DNA of 64,000 bases from CAZKBP01 sp964551015 (GCA_964551015.1 CAZKBP010000003.1:186001-250000); one strand, 5' to 3'. Positions 34,435 to 44,609 are shown, counted from the stretch's first letter. The notes: generated by a model not told the origin, from the sequence alone. Translations and numbers: made by a program.

Positions 34435-35346
34435 ATGAAGAAGATTCTTTCGATAATCCTCTTCTTAAGCAGCTATTCTGGGATTACTTGTTTAGCACAA
34501 CCTTCCCTAGATTCAGGTGCTTTTGACTCTTCTGAAACCATCAGCCCTAGTTATTTTAATGCCCTAGGAAACCGATTTACTTATCAATATGAGCAAGTAG
34601 CTCTATTGGACGGAAAGCTCCTACTGGAAATACCTGCGGGTTTCAAATTCTTAGATCAAGCACAAAGTGAGTACGTGCTTCATGATTTGTGGGCTAATCC
34701 AAAAGCTCTCCGGACGCTGGGCATGCTTTTTCCCGAAGATCAGGAACCCACTGATCCTAGCAGTTGGGCTTTCAATCTGAATTATGAAGAAATAGGTTAT
34801 TTAGACGACCAATTAGAAGCAGAACTTGCCGTGGATCAACTACTCGAACGGATGCAAAATAGCGTAGCCAAAGCTAACCTTTATCGGGAAGAAAAAGGCT
34901 ATCCAGCCCTTAATCTGCTCGGCTGGGTGGCGCCCCCCCGCTACGACTCAGAACGCAAAGTACTTAGCTGGGCTAAGAAAATCCAGTTTGGAGCAGAGCA
35001 ATCCCCGACTCTAAACTATGATATCCGCTTGCTAGGGCGTGAAGGGGTTCTCAGTTTGCACGCCATTGCTCCTCTAGATTATTTAGAGAGGGTCAAGAAG
35101 TACATTCCTGCTGTTATCCAGAGTGTTAGCTTTACCAAAGGAAATCGATACGAAGATTTTGATCCCCAAGTGGATGTTCGCTCTCACTACCGCCTCGCCG
35201 ATCTCATTACGGGTGAGGCCGAAGTCGAGGCCAATTTTTGGTCAGAATTGGCTAAGTTTAGTAACTTTTTCGTGTTTGGTATTGCGGCCGTGGGCGGCTT
35301 GATTTGGCGCTTCGTAACGGGCAAAAAACAATCTGAGGAAGTGTAG
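34435..35346 (+). CDS. DUF2167 membrane protein
   Basis: The 303 residues carry a signal peptide (CLAQ) and a DUF2167 domain over most of the length: LDGKLLLEIPAGFKFL, DQEPTDPSSWAFNLNYEEIGYLDD, YPALNLLGWVAPPRYDSERKVLSWAKKIQF and NYDIRLLGREGVLSLHAIAP. A C-terminal membrane helix (about 270-290, FFVFGIAAVGGLIWRFV) follows, ending in a charged tail. DUF2167 proteins have a large periplasmic part and unknown function. The gene converges on rarA and the small ORF at 35360-35482. Confidence 0.88.
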   Translation: MKKILSIILFLSSYSGITCLAQPSLDSGAFDSSETISPSYFNALGNRFTYQYEQVALLDGKLLLEIPAGFKFLDQAQSEYVLHDLWANPKALRTLGMLFPEDQEPTDPSSWAFNLNYEEIGYLDDQLEAELAVDQLLERMQNSVAKANLYREEKGYPALNLLGWVAPPRYDSERKVLSWAKKIQFGAEQSPTLNYDIRLLGREGVLSLHAIAPLDYLERVKKYIPAVIQSVSFTKGNRYEDFDPQVDVRSHYRLADLITGEAEVEANFWSELAKFSNFFVFGIAAVGGLIWRFVTGKKQSEEV

Positions 35347-35359
35347 AGCGCTAAGGTGG

Positions 35360-35482
35360 TCAATGCTCAATTGATTTGCCAAATTCCGCTCTCGTTTTGA
35401 AAAGATCAAAAACGCTCAACCAAATACTTAAACTGATAGCAGTCAGAACCAAGAGTAACCCTGAAATAAATTTAATACCCAT
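35360..35482 (-). CDS. Small membrane protein, 40 residues, overlapping the rarA stop
   Basis: A 40-codon ORF begins with ATG at 35482, inside the last codons of rarA, whose TAA is at 35474-35472, and ends with TGA at 35362-35360. The product is one hydrophobic helix (FISGLLLVLTAISLSIWLS) followed by a basic/acidic tail (KTRAEFGKSIEH). The 11-bp overlap would allow translational coupling to rarA. Below the size at which automatic gene callers usually report. No family was recognised. Confidence 0.45.
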   Translation of the reverse strand: MGIKFISGLLLVLTAISLSIWLSVFDLFKTRAEFGKSIEH

Positions 35483-36740
35483 ATTTTTCTTGCCAAAGGG
35501 CTTTTAAGTATTTACGGAGTTCTTTTTCACGCGGGTTTTGGCCAGGATCATAGAATTGATGCCCTGAGATTTCATCGGGTAAATATTCCTGATTCACGAA
35601 ATTGTATTGGAAATTATGCGCATATTGGTAGCCTTGGCCGTAGCCTTCTTTTTTCATCAACTTGGTAGGAGCATTGCGTAAATGGAGAGGCACGGGCAAA
35701 TTCCCCTTTTTCCTGACCAAAGCCAAAGCCTTGTCAATGGCAAGATAGCTGGCATTACTCTTGGGAGAGGAAGCCAAGTAAGTAGCCGTTTGGGAGAGAA
35801 TGATTCGAGCTTCGGGATAACCAACCATCGATACGGCTTGGAAGCAGTTGGTCGCTATGACCAGGGCGGTGGGGTTGGCATTGCCAATGTCTTCGGAGGC
35901 CAAGATGAGCATTCTTCGGGCAATAAACTTGGGATCTTCGCCACCCTCAATCATCCGAGCCAGCCAATAGACCGCCGCGTTGGGGTCGCTGCCTCGCATA
36001 GATTTGATAAAAGCCGAGATAATGTCATAGTGTTGTTCGCCGTCTTTGTCGTAGAGCACGGTTTTTTGCTGGGCATTTTGGAGCACGGCTTCATTGGTAA
36101 TGACGATAGGTTCTTGGCCGATGGCATTCACAGTCATTTCAAAAAGATTCAACAAACGGCGGGCATCGCCACCCGAGAGATTGAGGAGGGCTTCGGTTTC
36201 CTCGATGTGAATTTCTTTTTCTTTGAGAATTTCATCCCTTTGCATCGCCTCTTGGAGCAGCTTTTCTAATTCCTCTTTTTCCAAATTTTTTAATATGTAA
36301 ACCTGACAGCGGGAGAGGAGAGCCGAAATGACCTCGAAGGATGGATTCTCAGTCGTGGCTCCAATCAAAGTAATAGTTCCGTCTTCTACCGCCCCCAAAA
36401 GCGCGTCTTGCTGCGCTTTGTTAAAACGATGAATTTCATCTATGAAAAGAATACTCCCCGGCTGGTTCTTGGCCTGCTCAATGACTTGGCGCACTTCCTT
36501 CACACCGGAGCTGATTGCACTCAGCGTAAAAAAAGGTTTTTCTAAGAGCTTGCCAATCATTCGAGCTAGCGTGGTTTTGCCTACGCCAGGTGGGCCCCAG
36601 AAAATCATAGAGCCGATTTTACCCGCTTGGAGCAAACGTGCGAAGATAGCTCCTTTTCCAACTAAATGTGACTGACCCATAAAGTGCTCTAAACTTTCGG
36701 GGCGCATACGTTCGGCTAAGGGCGGAAGATTTTTGGACAT
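35472..36740 (-). CDS. rarA: Replication-associated recombination ATPase RarA (MgsA)
   Basis: The 422 residues are full length for the MgsA/WRNIP1 family. Walker A is GPPGVGKTTLAR (about 49-60), Walker B is LFIDEIHRFNKAQQD, sensor 1 is LIGATTENPSFEV and the lid SGGDARRLLNLFE follows. The C-terminal tetramerisation and MgsA_C domain includes GSDPNAAVYWLARMI, RRMLILASEDIGNANP and a conserved YGQGYQYAHNFQ. It acts on stalled replication forks with SSB. It is the first gene of a short leftward unit and its stop overlaps the 40-codon membrane ORF. Confidence 0.95.
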   Translation of the reverse strand: MSKNLPPLAERMRPESLEHFMGQSHLVGKGAIFARLLQAGKIGSMIFWGPPGVGKTTLARMIGKLLEKPFFTLSAISSGVKEVRQVIEQAKNQPGSILFIDEIHRFNKAQQDALLGAVEDGTITLIGATTENPSFEVISALLSRCQVYILKNLEKEELEKLLQEAMQRDEILKEKEIHIEETEALLNLSGGDARRLLNLFEMTVNAIGQEPIVITNEAVLQNAQQKTVLYDKDGEQHYDIISAFIKSMRGSDPNAAVYWLARMIEGGEDPKFIARRMLILASEDIGNANPTALVIATNCFQAVSMVGYPEARIILSQTATYLASSPKSNASYLAIDKALALVRKKGNLPVPLHLRNAPTKLMKKEGYGQGYQYAHNFQYNFVNQEYLPDEISGHQFYDPGQNPREKELRKYLKALWQEKYGY

Positions 36741-36810
36741 TGCTCAGTTTTTTATTCTTGTATGGTTGTATGGCTACCTTGTTTTGAAACCAAGGGCTAA
36801 GCACTGACTG

Positions 36811-37416
36811 CTATTTAAAAAGTAAAGGCTCAATGTCAGTTAATAGTTTCTTAAAACGCTCCATAGAAGATGTATCTGGCCACACACTTACATCTTGCTG
36901 AATCGGTAAGCGGAATTGATACACATTGCCATCGAAGCGCACTTCGGCTTGCATATCTCGCAGCTTCCGGAGTACATACTGATTTTCAGGAAGCACACTA
37001 CCGATAAAATATTCTAAGGCATGGGCCTTGGCTAATAGATACATAATCGCAGCCAAGAGATTGCCAATTCCTCGCCCCTGATAAGCATCAATCACGGTGA
37101 TAGCGAGTTCAGCACAGCAAGTATCATTGTCTAGCCGAATAAAACGAGCGATACCCACCCCTAAGTCTGGGTGCGCATTCGGGTCTAGTGCTCCCCAGGC
37201 CACGTGGTTGCACTGATCTACTTGGGTAAGATACTCGAGCTGAGACTTGCTCAGTTCTTTGAGATAGCTAAAAAAGCGCATGTATCGGGATTCTGTAGAA
37301 AGAAGCGAAAAACCTTCTTGGACACGGGCTTTATCCTCAGACAAAACCGTTCTCAGGAGTAATTCTTCTTCTGGCCTAAGACTGTACATAAACATTTTGT
37401 GGTGCTCGCGTAGCAT
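36811..37416 (-). CDS. GNAT-family N-acetyltransferase
   Basis: The 201 residues contain a GNAT fold: motif A is CCAELAITVIDAYQGRGIGNLLAAIMYLLAK with the acetyl-CoA-binding Q-G-R-G-I-G loop (about 114-119). Before it sit HVAWGALDPNAHPDLGVGIARFIRL strands. The N-terminal TTVLSEDKAR..FSLLSTESRYMRFF is found in acetyltransferases that are fused to or work alongside acyl-CoA ligases, but the partner domain is absent here. The substrate is unknown. It lies 70 bp upstream of rarA in reading direction. Confidence 0.8.
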   Translation of the reverse strand: MLREHHKMFMYSLRPEEELLLRTVLSEDKARVQEGFSLLSTESRYMRFFSYLKELSKSQLEYLTQVDQCNHVAWGALDPNAHPDLGVGIARFIRLDNDTCCAELAITVIDAYQGRGIGNLLAAIMYLLAKAHALEYFIGSVLPENQYVLRKLRDMQAEVRFDGNVYQFRLPIQQDVSVWPDTSSMERFKKLLTDIEPLLFK

Positions 37417-37655
37417 AGTATTAAGTTAAAGTGGGAGATATTGGCATCTAATCAAGATGGACTTCGCCTATCTTACGATTTACGTATTTTTTCTTTCTTT
37501 AATAATATAATTTGTAGAGCTTTGAATGAATGATTATATTCATGGCACTTTAGTAACAAATGTTGAAACGCTTACCTCAAGATAGATACTGAATAAGTTT
37601 ACAAATGCTAAGCAATGTAAACATTTCAGCGATTAATAAATACCTAATTCAAAAA

Positions 37656-39578
37656 ATGGACACACTCAAAACCCTGAAAGTTATTCCCTACAGTTTATTT
37701 ACCGATTTTGATATTCACCTCTTTAGAGCAGGAAAACACTTCAAATTATACGAAAAATTAGGTGCACATCCTACCGAAATCGAGGGAATTTCGGGGACTT
37801 ATTTTGCCGTTTGGGCACCCAATGCCGAGAAAGTTTCGGTCATCGGTGACTTTAATTTTTGGAATGCAGAAGAGCATCATCTCTTCGTACGCTGGGACGG
37901 CTCAGGGATTTGGGAGGGCTTTATCCCCAACGTGAAACCAGGAAATTTTTATAAATATAGAATACTTTCTAATGAGGGGCAGGTGCTTGAGAAAGGCGAT
38001 CCCTATGCTTATCTCTGGGAAGTGCCACCCAAAACGGCTTCCGTAGTTTGGAATCTAGATTATGAATGGAAAGATCAGGCTTGGATGGAGAAAAGGGGGG
38101 AAGTTAATCGCTTGGATCGTCCTTTTTCTATCTATGAGGTACATATGGGTTCTTGGCGACGCAAAATGGAGGAGCAATACCGTTCTTATCATTACCGCGA
38201 ACTAGCCGATGAACTGGTCAATTATGTAGCCGAGATGGGCTTTACGCACGTGGAGTTTTTGCCCGTGATGGAGCATCCTTTTTTTGGTTCTTGGGGTTAT
38301 CAGGCTACCGGTTACTATGCTCCTTCCTCACGCTACGGCACACCACAGGATTTCATGTATTTGGTAGATGCTTTTCACCAAAAAGAGATCGGGGTGATCT
38401 TGGATTGGGTTCCTTCTCATTTTCCTGGGGATGAACATGGCTTAGCTTTTTTTGACGGAACACATCTTTACGAACACGCCGATCCCCGTAAGGGATTTCA
38501 TCCGGATTGGAGTAGTTATATTTATAATTACGGGCGGACAGAAGTCAGGGAGTTTTTGATTAGTAATGCCGTTTTTTGGCTGGATAAATATCATATTGAC
38601 GGACTGAGAGTGGATGCCGTGGCTTCTATGCTCTATTTAGATTATTCGCGTAAGCACGGTGAATGGATTCCTAATGAACAGGGTGGCCGTGAAAATGAGG
38701 AAGCCATCAGCTTTTTGAAAGAATTTAATGAAACCATTTATGGAGCTTTCCCTGATATACAAACTATTGCCGAAGAGTCTACGGCCTGGACCGGGGTCTC
38801 TAGTCCTACCTTCAACGGAGGGCTGGGCTTCGGGATGAAATGGATGATGGGCTGGATGCACGATACACTTTTGTATTTTTCTAAAGACCCTATTCACCGT
38901 CAGTACCATCAAAACGATATTACTTTCAGCTTAGCTTATGCTTTTACCGAGAATTTTTTGTTACCGCTTTCCCACGATGAAGTAGTACACGGCAAAGGGG
39001 CATTGATCCAAAGAATGCCCGGAGACGAATGGCAACGCTTTGCCAATATGCGTCTGCTGTACAGCTACATGTACACGCACCCGGGCAATAAATTACTATT
39101 CATGGGAGGCGAATTCGGCCAAACCTCCGAGTGGCGGCACGATAGCGGCCTAGAATGGCATCTGCTGGAGTTTGAACCCCATCAGGGCTTGCAGCAGTTA
39201 ATGAAAGACTTGAATCAACTTTTGAAAAAGGAAAAAGCACTGCACGAGATTCCCTTTGGTCCTGATGGCTTTGAATGGATAGATTTAAATGATGCCCAGC
39301 ATTCCGTTTTGGTTTATATCCGAAAGGGACACGATGAGGAAGACCGCTTGATCATTGTACTCAACTTCACTCCTGCCACGCACGATCAATATCGGATTGG
39401 TGTTTATCCCAGCGCGGGTTTTGAAGAAATATTCAATAGCGATGATCCGAAATATTGGGGCAGTGGCTACGAAACCAAAAAGAAAATCCCTACCGAGCTA
39501 ATTACTTCCCACGGTCGTGAGTATTCTATTAATCTAAAATTACCTCCCTTGGGCATGCTCGTTTTGAGAGGAAAATAA
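37656..39578 (+). CDS. glgB: 1,4-alpha-glucan branching enzyme (GH13)
   Basis: The ATG at 37656 gives 640 residues, close to the usual length; an in-frame ATG at 37605 would add 17 non-conserved residues. Order: CBM48 (YFAVWAPNAEKVSVIGDFNFWN), then the GH13 barrel with EFLPVMEHPFFGSWGYQATGYYAPSSRYG, DWVPSHFP, the nucleophile DGLRVDAVASMLYLDYSR, acid/base IAEESTAW and LPLSHDEVVHGKG, then a C-terminal beta domain. It makes alpha-1,6 branches in glycogen in the cytoplasm. A GH57 and a convergent GH31 gene follow, forming an alpha-glucan block. Confidence 0.96.
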   Translation: MDTLKTLKVIPYSLFTDFDIHLFRAGKHFKLYEKLGAHPTEIEGISGTYFAVWAPNAEKVSVIGDFNFWNAEEHHLFVRWDGSGIWEGFIPNVKPGNFYKYRILSNEGQVLEKGDPYAYLWEVPPKTASVVWNLDYEWKDQAWMEKRGEVNRLDRPFSIYEVHMGSWRRKMEEQYRSYHYRELADELVNYVAEMGFTHVEFLPVMEHPFFGSWGYQATGYYAPSSRYGTPQDFMYLVDAFHQKEIGVILDWVPSHFPGDEHGLAFFDGTHLYEHADPRKGFHPDWSSYIYNYGRTEVREFLISNAVFWLDKYHIDGLRVDAVASMLYLDYSRKHGEWIPNEQGGRENEEAISFLKEFNETIYGAFPDIQTIAEESTAWTGVSSPTFNGGLGFGMKWMMGWMHDTLLYFSKDPIHRQYHQNDITFSLAYAFTENFLLPLSHDEVVHGKGALIQRMPGDEWQRFANMRLLYSYMYTHPGNKLLFMGGEFGQTSEWRHDSGLEWHLLEFEPHQGLQQLMKDLNQLLKKEKALHEIPFGPDGFEWIDLNDAQHSVLVYIRKGHDEEDRLIIVLNFTPATHDQYRIGVYPSAGFEEIFNSDDPKYWGSGYETKKKIPTELITSHGREYSINLKLPPLGMLVLRGK

Positions 39579-39694
39579 ACTTCAAGTTTCGGGTGGCGAG
39601 AGGCAGGTGATAAGTTTTGAATTACGGTTATTTTTGTTCTTTGCAGGGAATCGCGAAATAGACCCCTTGCAACCTGAAATACAACTACAAAGAA

Positions 39695-42115
39695 ATGAGT
39701 AAATACATCTGTATACACGGGCACTTTTACCAACCACCTCGAGAAAATCCTTGGCTGGAAGAGGTAGAGTTGCAAGAATCTGCCGAGCCTTTTCATGATT
39801 GGAACGAACGAATTACAGCCGAATGCTACAACCCAAACGGTGTCTCACGTATTTTGGATGGAGACGGTAAGATCGTAGATATTGTTAACAATTACGCCAA
39901 AATCAGCTTTAACTTCGGCCCTACGCTTCTCTCCTGGATGAAAGACAAAGCCCCCAAAAGCTATCAATATATCCTGGAAGGCGATAAGCAAAGCTTACAA
40001 AGATTTAATGGACATGGCTCAGCGATGGCACAGGTTTATAACCATATCATTATGCCCCTAGCCAACCGAAGAGATAAGGAAACTCAGATTATCTGGGGCT
40101 TGGAAGATTTTAAGCGTCGTTTTGGGCGAGAAGCCGAAGGCATGTGGCTGGCCGAAACAGCCGTGGATACAGAATCTCTGGAGCTATTAGTAGAGCACGG
40201 CATCAAATTCACAGTACTAGCTCCCAATCAGGCCAAACGCTATCGTAGCTTGGGTGAGCAAGATTGGCTGGAAGGCGTGAATCCTAAGCATCATTATATT
40301 TGCCGACTGCCTTCTGGAAAAAAAATCGTACTATTTTTTTACGATGGAGATGTGTCGCAAGCCGTGGCTTTTAAGGGCTTATTGAAGGATGGAAAAGAAT
40401 TTGCCAACTACCTAGTCGGTAATTTTAGTGAAGAAATGGGCGACCAAGCGCAGTTGGTACACATCGCTACCGATGGAGAAAGCTATGGTCATCACCACCG
40501 CCACGGAGACATGGCACTGGCCTATTGCTTACAGTATATAGAAGAAAATGACCTCGCACGCATTACCAACTACAGCGAATACATGAGCCTCGTAGCACCC
40601 ACACACGAGGTGGAAATTTATGAGGATAGTTCTTGGAGTTGTGCCCATGGGGTAGAACGCTGGAAAAGTAATTGTGGTTGTAGCACCGGAGGCAGACTAG
40701 AATGGAATCAGGCTTGGCGGACGCCTCTGCGTAATGCTCTGGATTGGCTCAGAGACGAATTGATAGAGGTGTATGAATCTGAAATGGCACTTTTTCATCC
40801 TGACCCTTGGAAAATTCGGAACGCTTACATTTCCGTTTTGATGAATCGCGCTCCCGAGAATTTAGAGAAGTTTTTTGAAGAATATATCCAGACAGAATTA
40901 TCTGAGCACGGAAAAACGCGGGTGATGCGCCTCTTGGAAATGCAACGTTACTCCCTGTTGATGTTTACCAGTTGTGCTTGGTTCTTTGATGAAATATCGG
41001 GAATAGAGACCGTACAGGTACTGCAATACGCCAACCGAGCGATTCAATTGGGAGAACGGGTGAGTGACCATTTGCTGGAACCTGAGTTCTTGGATCGCTT
41101 GCAAGAAGCAAGCAGTAATCTGCCAGAACACGGCAATGGAGCCGAAATTTACCAAAAATTTACAACGCCTGCCCGTCTGACCCTCACCAAGGTAGGGATG
41201 CACTATGCCGTGGCTTCACTCTTTGCCGATAATCCGGGTAGGATGAGTATCATGAATTACGATGTGGCCAATCAATACTTCGAGCGGCTCGAGGCGGGGA
41301 TTCAGCGCATGGCCATCGGGCGTACCACGGTATTTTCTAAAATTACCCTCTCTCAAAAGTATTTTAGCTTCGTAGTGGTCTACTTGGGGCAACATCAAAT
41401 CATTGGTAGCTCCTCGAATCAGCTTTCCCGAAAGGATTTTGATACCATGCGAGATAAGGTAAGAGAAGCCTTTAATATGAGTAATCTCTCTGACGCATTG
41501 CAGATCATGCAAACTTATTTTCCCTCCAAAAATTTCTCTATCTGGGATTTGTTTAAGGATGAGCGTATTAAAGTATTGAATCAAATCCTCTCCTCGAGTA
41601 TGGATGATGCCGAAGATGCTTATCACAATATTTATGATCGTAACTACAACCTGATGAACGTCATGCGTTCGGCCAACCTGCCCATTCCCCCGATGCTTCG
41701 CCAAAATCTAGAAATTGTCATCAACAAAGACATTGAAGGATTTTTTAATGTAACCTCTTCACATCCCGATCGCTTGCATAATTTGGTGAACGAAGTAGGA
41801 AAATGGAGCGTATCGCTCAATCACGCTAAAATCTCTCACGTGGCGGAGCATAATTTATACGAACGAATCCAGAATTATTACCACCAAGAGCCAGAAAATT
41901 TTGAGTTGATTCACCATTTGAATCGGATTCTGGAATGTCTTTATTCATTAAGCATCTATCCTGATCTCAACGAAATCCAAAATCTCGTCTTTCGGATGAG
42001 CCACGAGTTCATTCCCCAATGGAACGAGAAAATGGAGAAAGAAACCAAATACCAAGAAGCGAAGAATTATCTCCTACGACTTTGCGAGTTGACCAATTTA
42101 CGAATCGAGGAATAG
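39695..42115 (+). CDS. GH57-family glucanohydrolase with DUF3536 domain
   Basis: The 806 residues start with a GH57 domain (YICIHGHFYQPPRENPWLEEVE, then FGRE-EGMWLAETAVD and IATDGESYGHHHRHGD). The C-terminal half is a DUF3536 helical region. GH57 enzymes use a catalytic Glu and Asp on alpha-1,4-glucans, as amylase or branching enzyme; the Glu is probably in MWLAETAVD and the Asp in ATDGES. There is no signal peptide, so it acts in the cytoplasm. It lies 116 bp after glgB on the same strand, which suggests glycogen or maltodextrin metabolism. The exact activity of the DUF3536 group is not known. Confidence 0.9.
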   Translation: MSKYICIHGHFYQPPRENPWLEEVELQESAEPFHDWNERITAECYNPNGVSRILDGDGKIVDIVNNYAKISFNFGPTLLSWMKDKAPKSYQYILEGDKQSLQRFNGHGSAMAQVYNHIIMPLANRRDKETQIIWGLEDFKRRFGREAEGMWLAETAVDTESLELLVEHGIKFTVLAPNQAKRYRSLGEQDWLEGVNPKHHYICRLPSGKKIVLFFYDGDVSQAVAFKGLLKDGKEFANYLVGNFSEEMGDQAQLVHIATDGESYGHHHRHGDMALAYCLQYIEENDLARITNYSEYMSLVAPTHEVEIYEDSSWSCAHGVERWKSNCGCSTGGRLEWNQAWRTPLRNALDWLRDELIEVYESEMALFHPDPWKIRNAYISVLMNRAPENLEKFFEEYIQTELSEHGKTRVMRLLEMQRYSLLMFTSCAWFFDEISGIETVQVLQYANRAIQLGERVSDHLLEPEFLDRLQEASSNLPEHGNGAEIYQKFTTPARLTLTKVGMHYAVASLFADNPGRMSIMNYDVANQYFERLEAGIQRMAIGRTTVFSKITLSQKYFSFVVVYLGQHQIIGSSSNQLSRKDFDTMRDKVREAFNMSNLSDALQIMQTYFPSKNFSIWDLFKDERIKVLNQILSSSMDDAEDAYHNIYDRNYNLMNVMRSANLPIPPMLRQNLEIVINKDIEGFFNVTSSHPDRLHNLVNEVGKWSVSLNHAKISHVAEHNLYERIQNYYHQEPENFELIHHLNRILECLYSLSIYPDLNEIQNLVFRMSHEFIPQWNEKMEKETKYQEAKNYLLRLCELTNLRIEE

Positions 42116-42127
42116 AAAAATCCAAGC

Positions 42128-44545
42128 TTAATCTAAGCTCACCACGATTTCGTCTTCGCTCCAATCAATTTCTACATAAGCCAAACCAGAGACTACTTTG
42201 GAAAGGTCTTCGCTATCTTCGTAGGGGTCAAAATTAGAAATCGGCTCCACGAAGCGGTAGTCCATTTGGTGAATATCCAAGTCCAGACCTCCAGATTTGG
42301 GTTTCAAAGTATCTGGATCAAAACCGTGCAAATAAATCTTTGCTTTTTCAAAATGACTGCCCATTTGCCCCGTCTTGGCCTCGATGAGTAGCTGACTTTG
42401 AGCCGGCTCGTATCGTAAGATTCTCTGGTAGTATGCCTGTTGTTCATAGGCAAGTGTCTCCCCGTCGTCCTCGTAATAAGTGAAATTACTACCCGTATCA
42501 CCTTGATAAAGATGAATTTCCAAGGTCTTTTCTGGTTTTTCGCCCGTGTGGCTAATGGGTGATTGCATCAGGAGCATACCACCTGCGCGTACGAAAGCTG
42601 GAATTTCGTCTTTGGCACATTCTACAAACATTTCTTGTGATCCTGTGTATTTTTGATCTACGAAGAGATGGTACCATTCACCTGCTGGCAAATAGATTTT
42701 ATGATAATTTTGGCGACTATCCAGCGGGCAAATCAAGAGATTAGGACCGCAGAGAAATTGATTTTGATAAGTAGGATGATAGACCAAATCATCCCAAGTA
42801 TAGTCCAGAGCCAAGGTACGACTAATCGGTGCGCCCGTTTGGGAGGCTTCCCTAAAAAGCGAATAAAAATAAGGTAGTAAGCGATAGCGCAATTTGATAA
42901 AATTACGGGCAATCTCTTCGGCCTCTTCTCCAAAAGTCCAGGGTTCGGCATCTCGGCTATTAATCATCGTGTGGCATCGGAAAAAAGGCGAAAAAGCACC
43001 CCAAGCGACCCAGCGGCAGAATAAATCTATGGAAGCTTCTCCCACGAAACCTCCTACGTCACAACCCGCGAAAGCGACCCCACTGAGTCCTAAGCTATTA
43101 ATCAGACGCACATCTGAGAACATATGCTCTTCATAAGAAACATTATCTCCAGTCCAGATCGCGGCGTAGCGTTGCAAGCCAGCAAAGCCCGAACGGGTCA
43201 GGATAAAAGCTCTCCGATTAGGAGATAACTTACTAACTCCCTCGTGCGTGGCGCGAATCATTTGTAAGCCGTAGATATTGTGGGCTTTTTTGTGTGTGGC
43301 TCCTAATCCGTCGTAATCAAATTCTACCAGGTCGGGAAAGTTTTTGTCCCAAACGGCGGGCTCATTCATATCGTTCCAAAAGCCCTCGATTCCCATCTCC
43401 ACGAGGCTTTGATAATAATCTCCCCACCAAGCCCGCGTCTCTGGTTTTGTGAAGTCGGGAAAATGACACCATCCCGGCCAAACGGCTCCGGTGTATAGTC
43501 CTCCGTCTGGATATTTTACAAATAAATCTTTGTCTTTACCCTCTTCATAACAATCGTAGCCCTCTTCTATCTTGATACCCGGGTCTACCATGGGGATTAC
43601 GTGAAAGCCCTGCTCCTTGAGTTGCTTCACAAAACCGGCCGGATCAGGAAATCGCTCTTGGTGCCAAGTAAATACCTTGTAGCGTTCCATGTAGTGAATA
43701 TCCAGATAGATGACATCGGCGGGAATATCTCGCTTGCGGAAATTTTCGGCCACATTCAATACTTCCTGATCGGGATAATAGCTATAGCGGCATTGCTGAA
43801 AGCCCAGACTCCACAAAGGGGGCATTTTCATTCTTCCAGTCAGCGCGGTGTAGGCTTCAACGATCTTGGTCAGACTTTCGTCGTGAATGAAATAATAGCG
43901 TAGCCCTCCCATACTCGCCTGAAAAAAGGAAAAACGGTCATTAGAAGCACCAAAATTAAATTTGGTATGGTAGGTATTGTCTAAAAAAATACCATAGGCG
44001 CTTGGCTGATGCAAGCCTACATAAAAAGGAATAGAAGCATAAAGTGGATCCGTATCTGGACCGTAGCCAAACTGATCCGTGTTCCAGTTGACGTACACGC
44101 GGCCTCGGCGGTCTAGATTACCGGTTTTCTCGCCAAGCCCTAAGAATCGTTCTCCTTCCTGTAATTTTTTATAGTTGGTGACTTCATCACCAATCCAAGC
44201 GATCCCTAAGCCGGGGTCGTCTTCATTGAGCAAGTTCCCTTTTTTGTCCAAAAAGCGGATTCGCAGTGGATTTTTGTAAACAAATAAGTTGATTTTGTCA
44301 GTTTGAATCAAGTATTTATCTTCCTGCTCTTCCTGAGACCAGTCGATAGGTTGTGGCTCCATGACCACCGCATAGCTAAAGTCTTCAAATTCTTGGTCAT
44401 TACGAACGGCGTGAATTTGAATAATCTCGTGGCTGTAAATGACGATTTTTAGCTTAGCTTCTACGGTCAGTATTTTAACATGCTGCGAAAAAGCCTTGTA
44501 ATCAGTAATTCCCGTAAGGGAAATATTCTGTGGGTCTTGTCTCAT
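42128..44545 (-). CDS. GH31-family alpha-glucosidase
   Basis: The 805 residues follow the GH31 plan: an N-terminal beta-sandwich (FLGLGEKTGNLDRRG), then the barrel with GIFLDNTYHTKFNFG, QCRYSYYPDQEVLNVAENF, PADVIYLDIHYM, the nucleophile GFWNDMNEPAVW, the acid/base region TGDNVSYEEH and FAGCDVGGFVGEAS, and two C-terminal beta domains. No signal peptide is visible, so a cytoplasmic alpha-glucosidase that trims maltodextrins is likely. It converges on the GH57 gene with a 12-bp gap. A stutter repeat block (44610-44648) lies upstream. Confidence 0.93.
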   Translation of the reverse strand: MRQDPQNISLTGITDYKAFSQHVKILTVEAKLKIVIYSHEIIQIHAVRNDQEFEDFSYAVVMEPQPIDWSQEEQEDKYLIQTDKINLFVYKNPLRIRFLDKKGNLLNEDDPGLGIAWIGDEVTNYKKLQEGERFLGLGEKTGNLDRRGRVYVNWNTDQFGYGPDTDPLYASIPFYVGLHQPSAYGIFLDNTYHTKFNFGASNDRFSFFQASMGGLRYYFIHDESLTKIVEAYTALTGRMKMPPLWSLGFQQCRYSYYPDQEVLNVAENFRKRDIPADVIYLDIHYMERYKVFTWHQERFPDPAGFVKQLKEQGFHVIPMVDPGIKIEEGYDCYEEGKDKDLFVKYPDGGLYTGAVWPGWCHFPDFTKPETRAWWGDYYQSLVEMGIEGFWNDMNEPAVWDKNFPDLVEFDYDGLGATHKKAHNIYGLQMIRATHEGVSKLSPNRRAFILTRSGFAGLQRYAAIWTGDNVSYEEHMFSDVRLINSLGLSGVAFAGCDVGGFVGEASIDLFCRWVAWGAFSPFFRCHTMINSRDAEPWTFGEEAEEIARNFIKLRYRLLPYFYSLFREASQTGAPISRTLALDYTWDDLVYHPTYQNQFLCGPNLLICPLDSRQNYHKIYLPAGEWYHLFVDQKYTGSQEMFVECAKDEIPAFVRAGGMLLMQSPISHTGEKPEKTLEIHLYQGDTGSNFTYYEDDGETLAYEQQAYYQRILRYEPAQSQLLIEAKTGQMGSHFEKAKIYLHGFDPDTLKPKSGGLDLDIHQMDYRFVEPISNFDPYEDSEDLSKVVSGLAYVEIDWSEDEIVVSLD

Positions 44546-44609
44546 CAGGTTTATCTTTCTGGATTGAGTAGGCTATTTAGAAAAAAACTCTAAGAATAAC
44601 AACCCGTGA

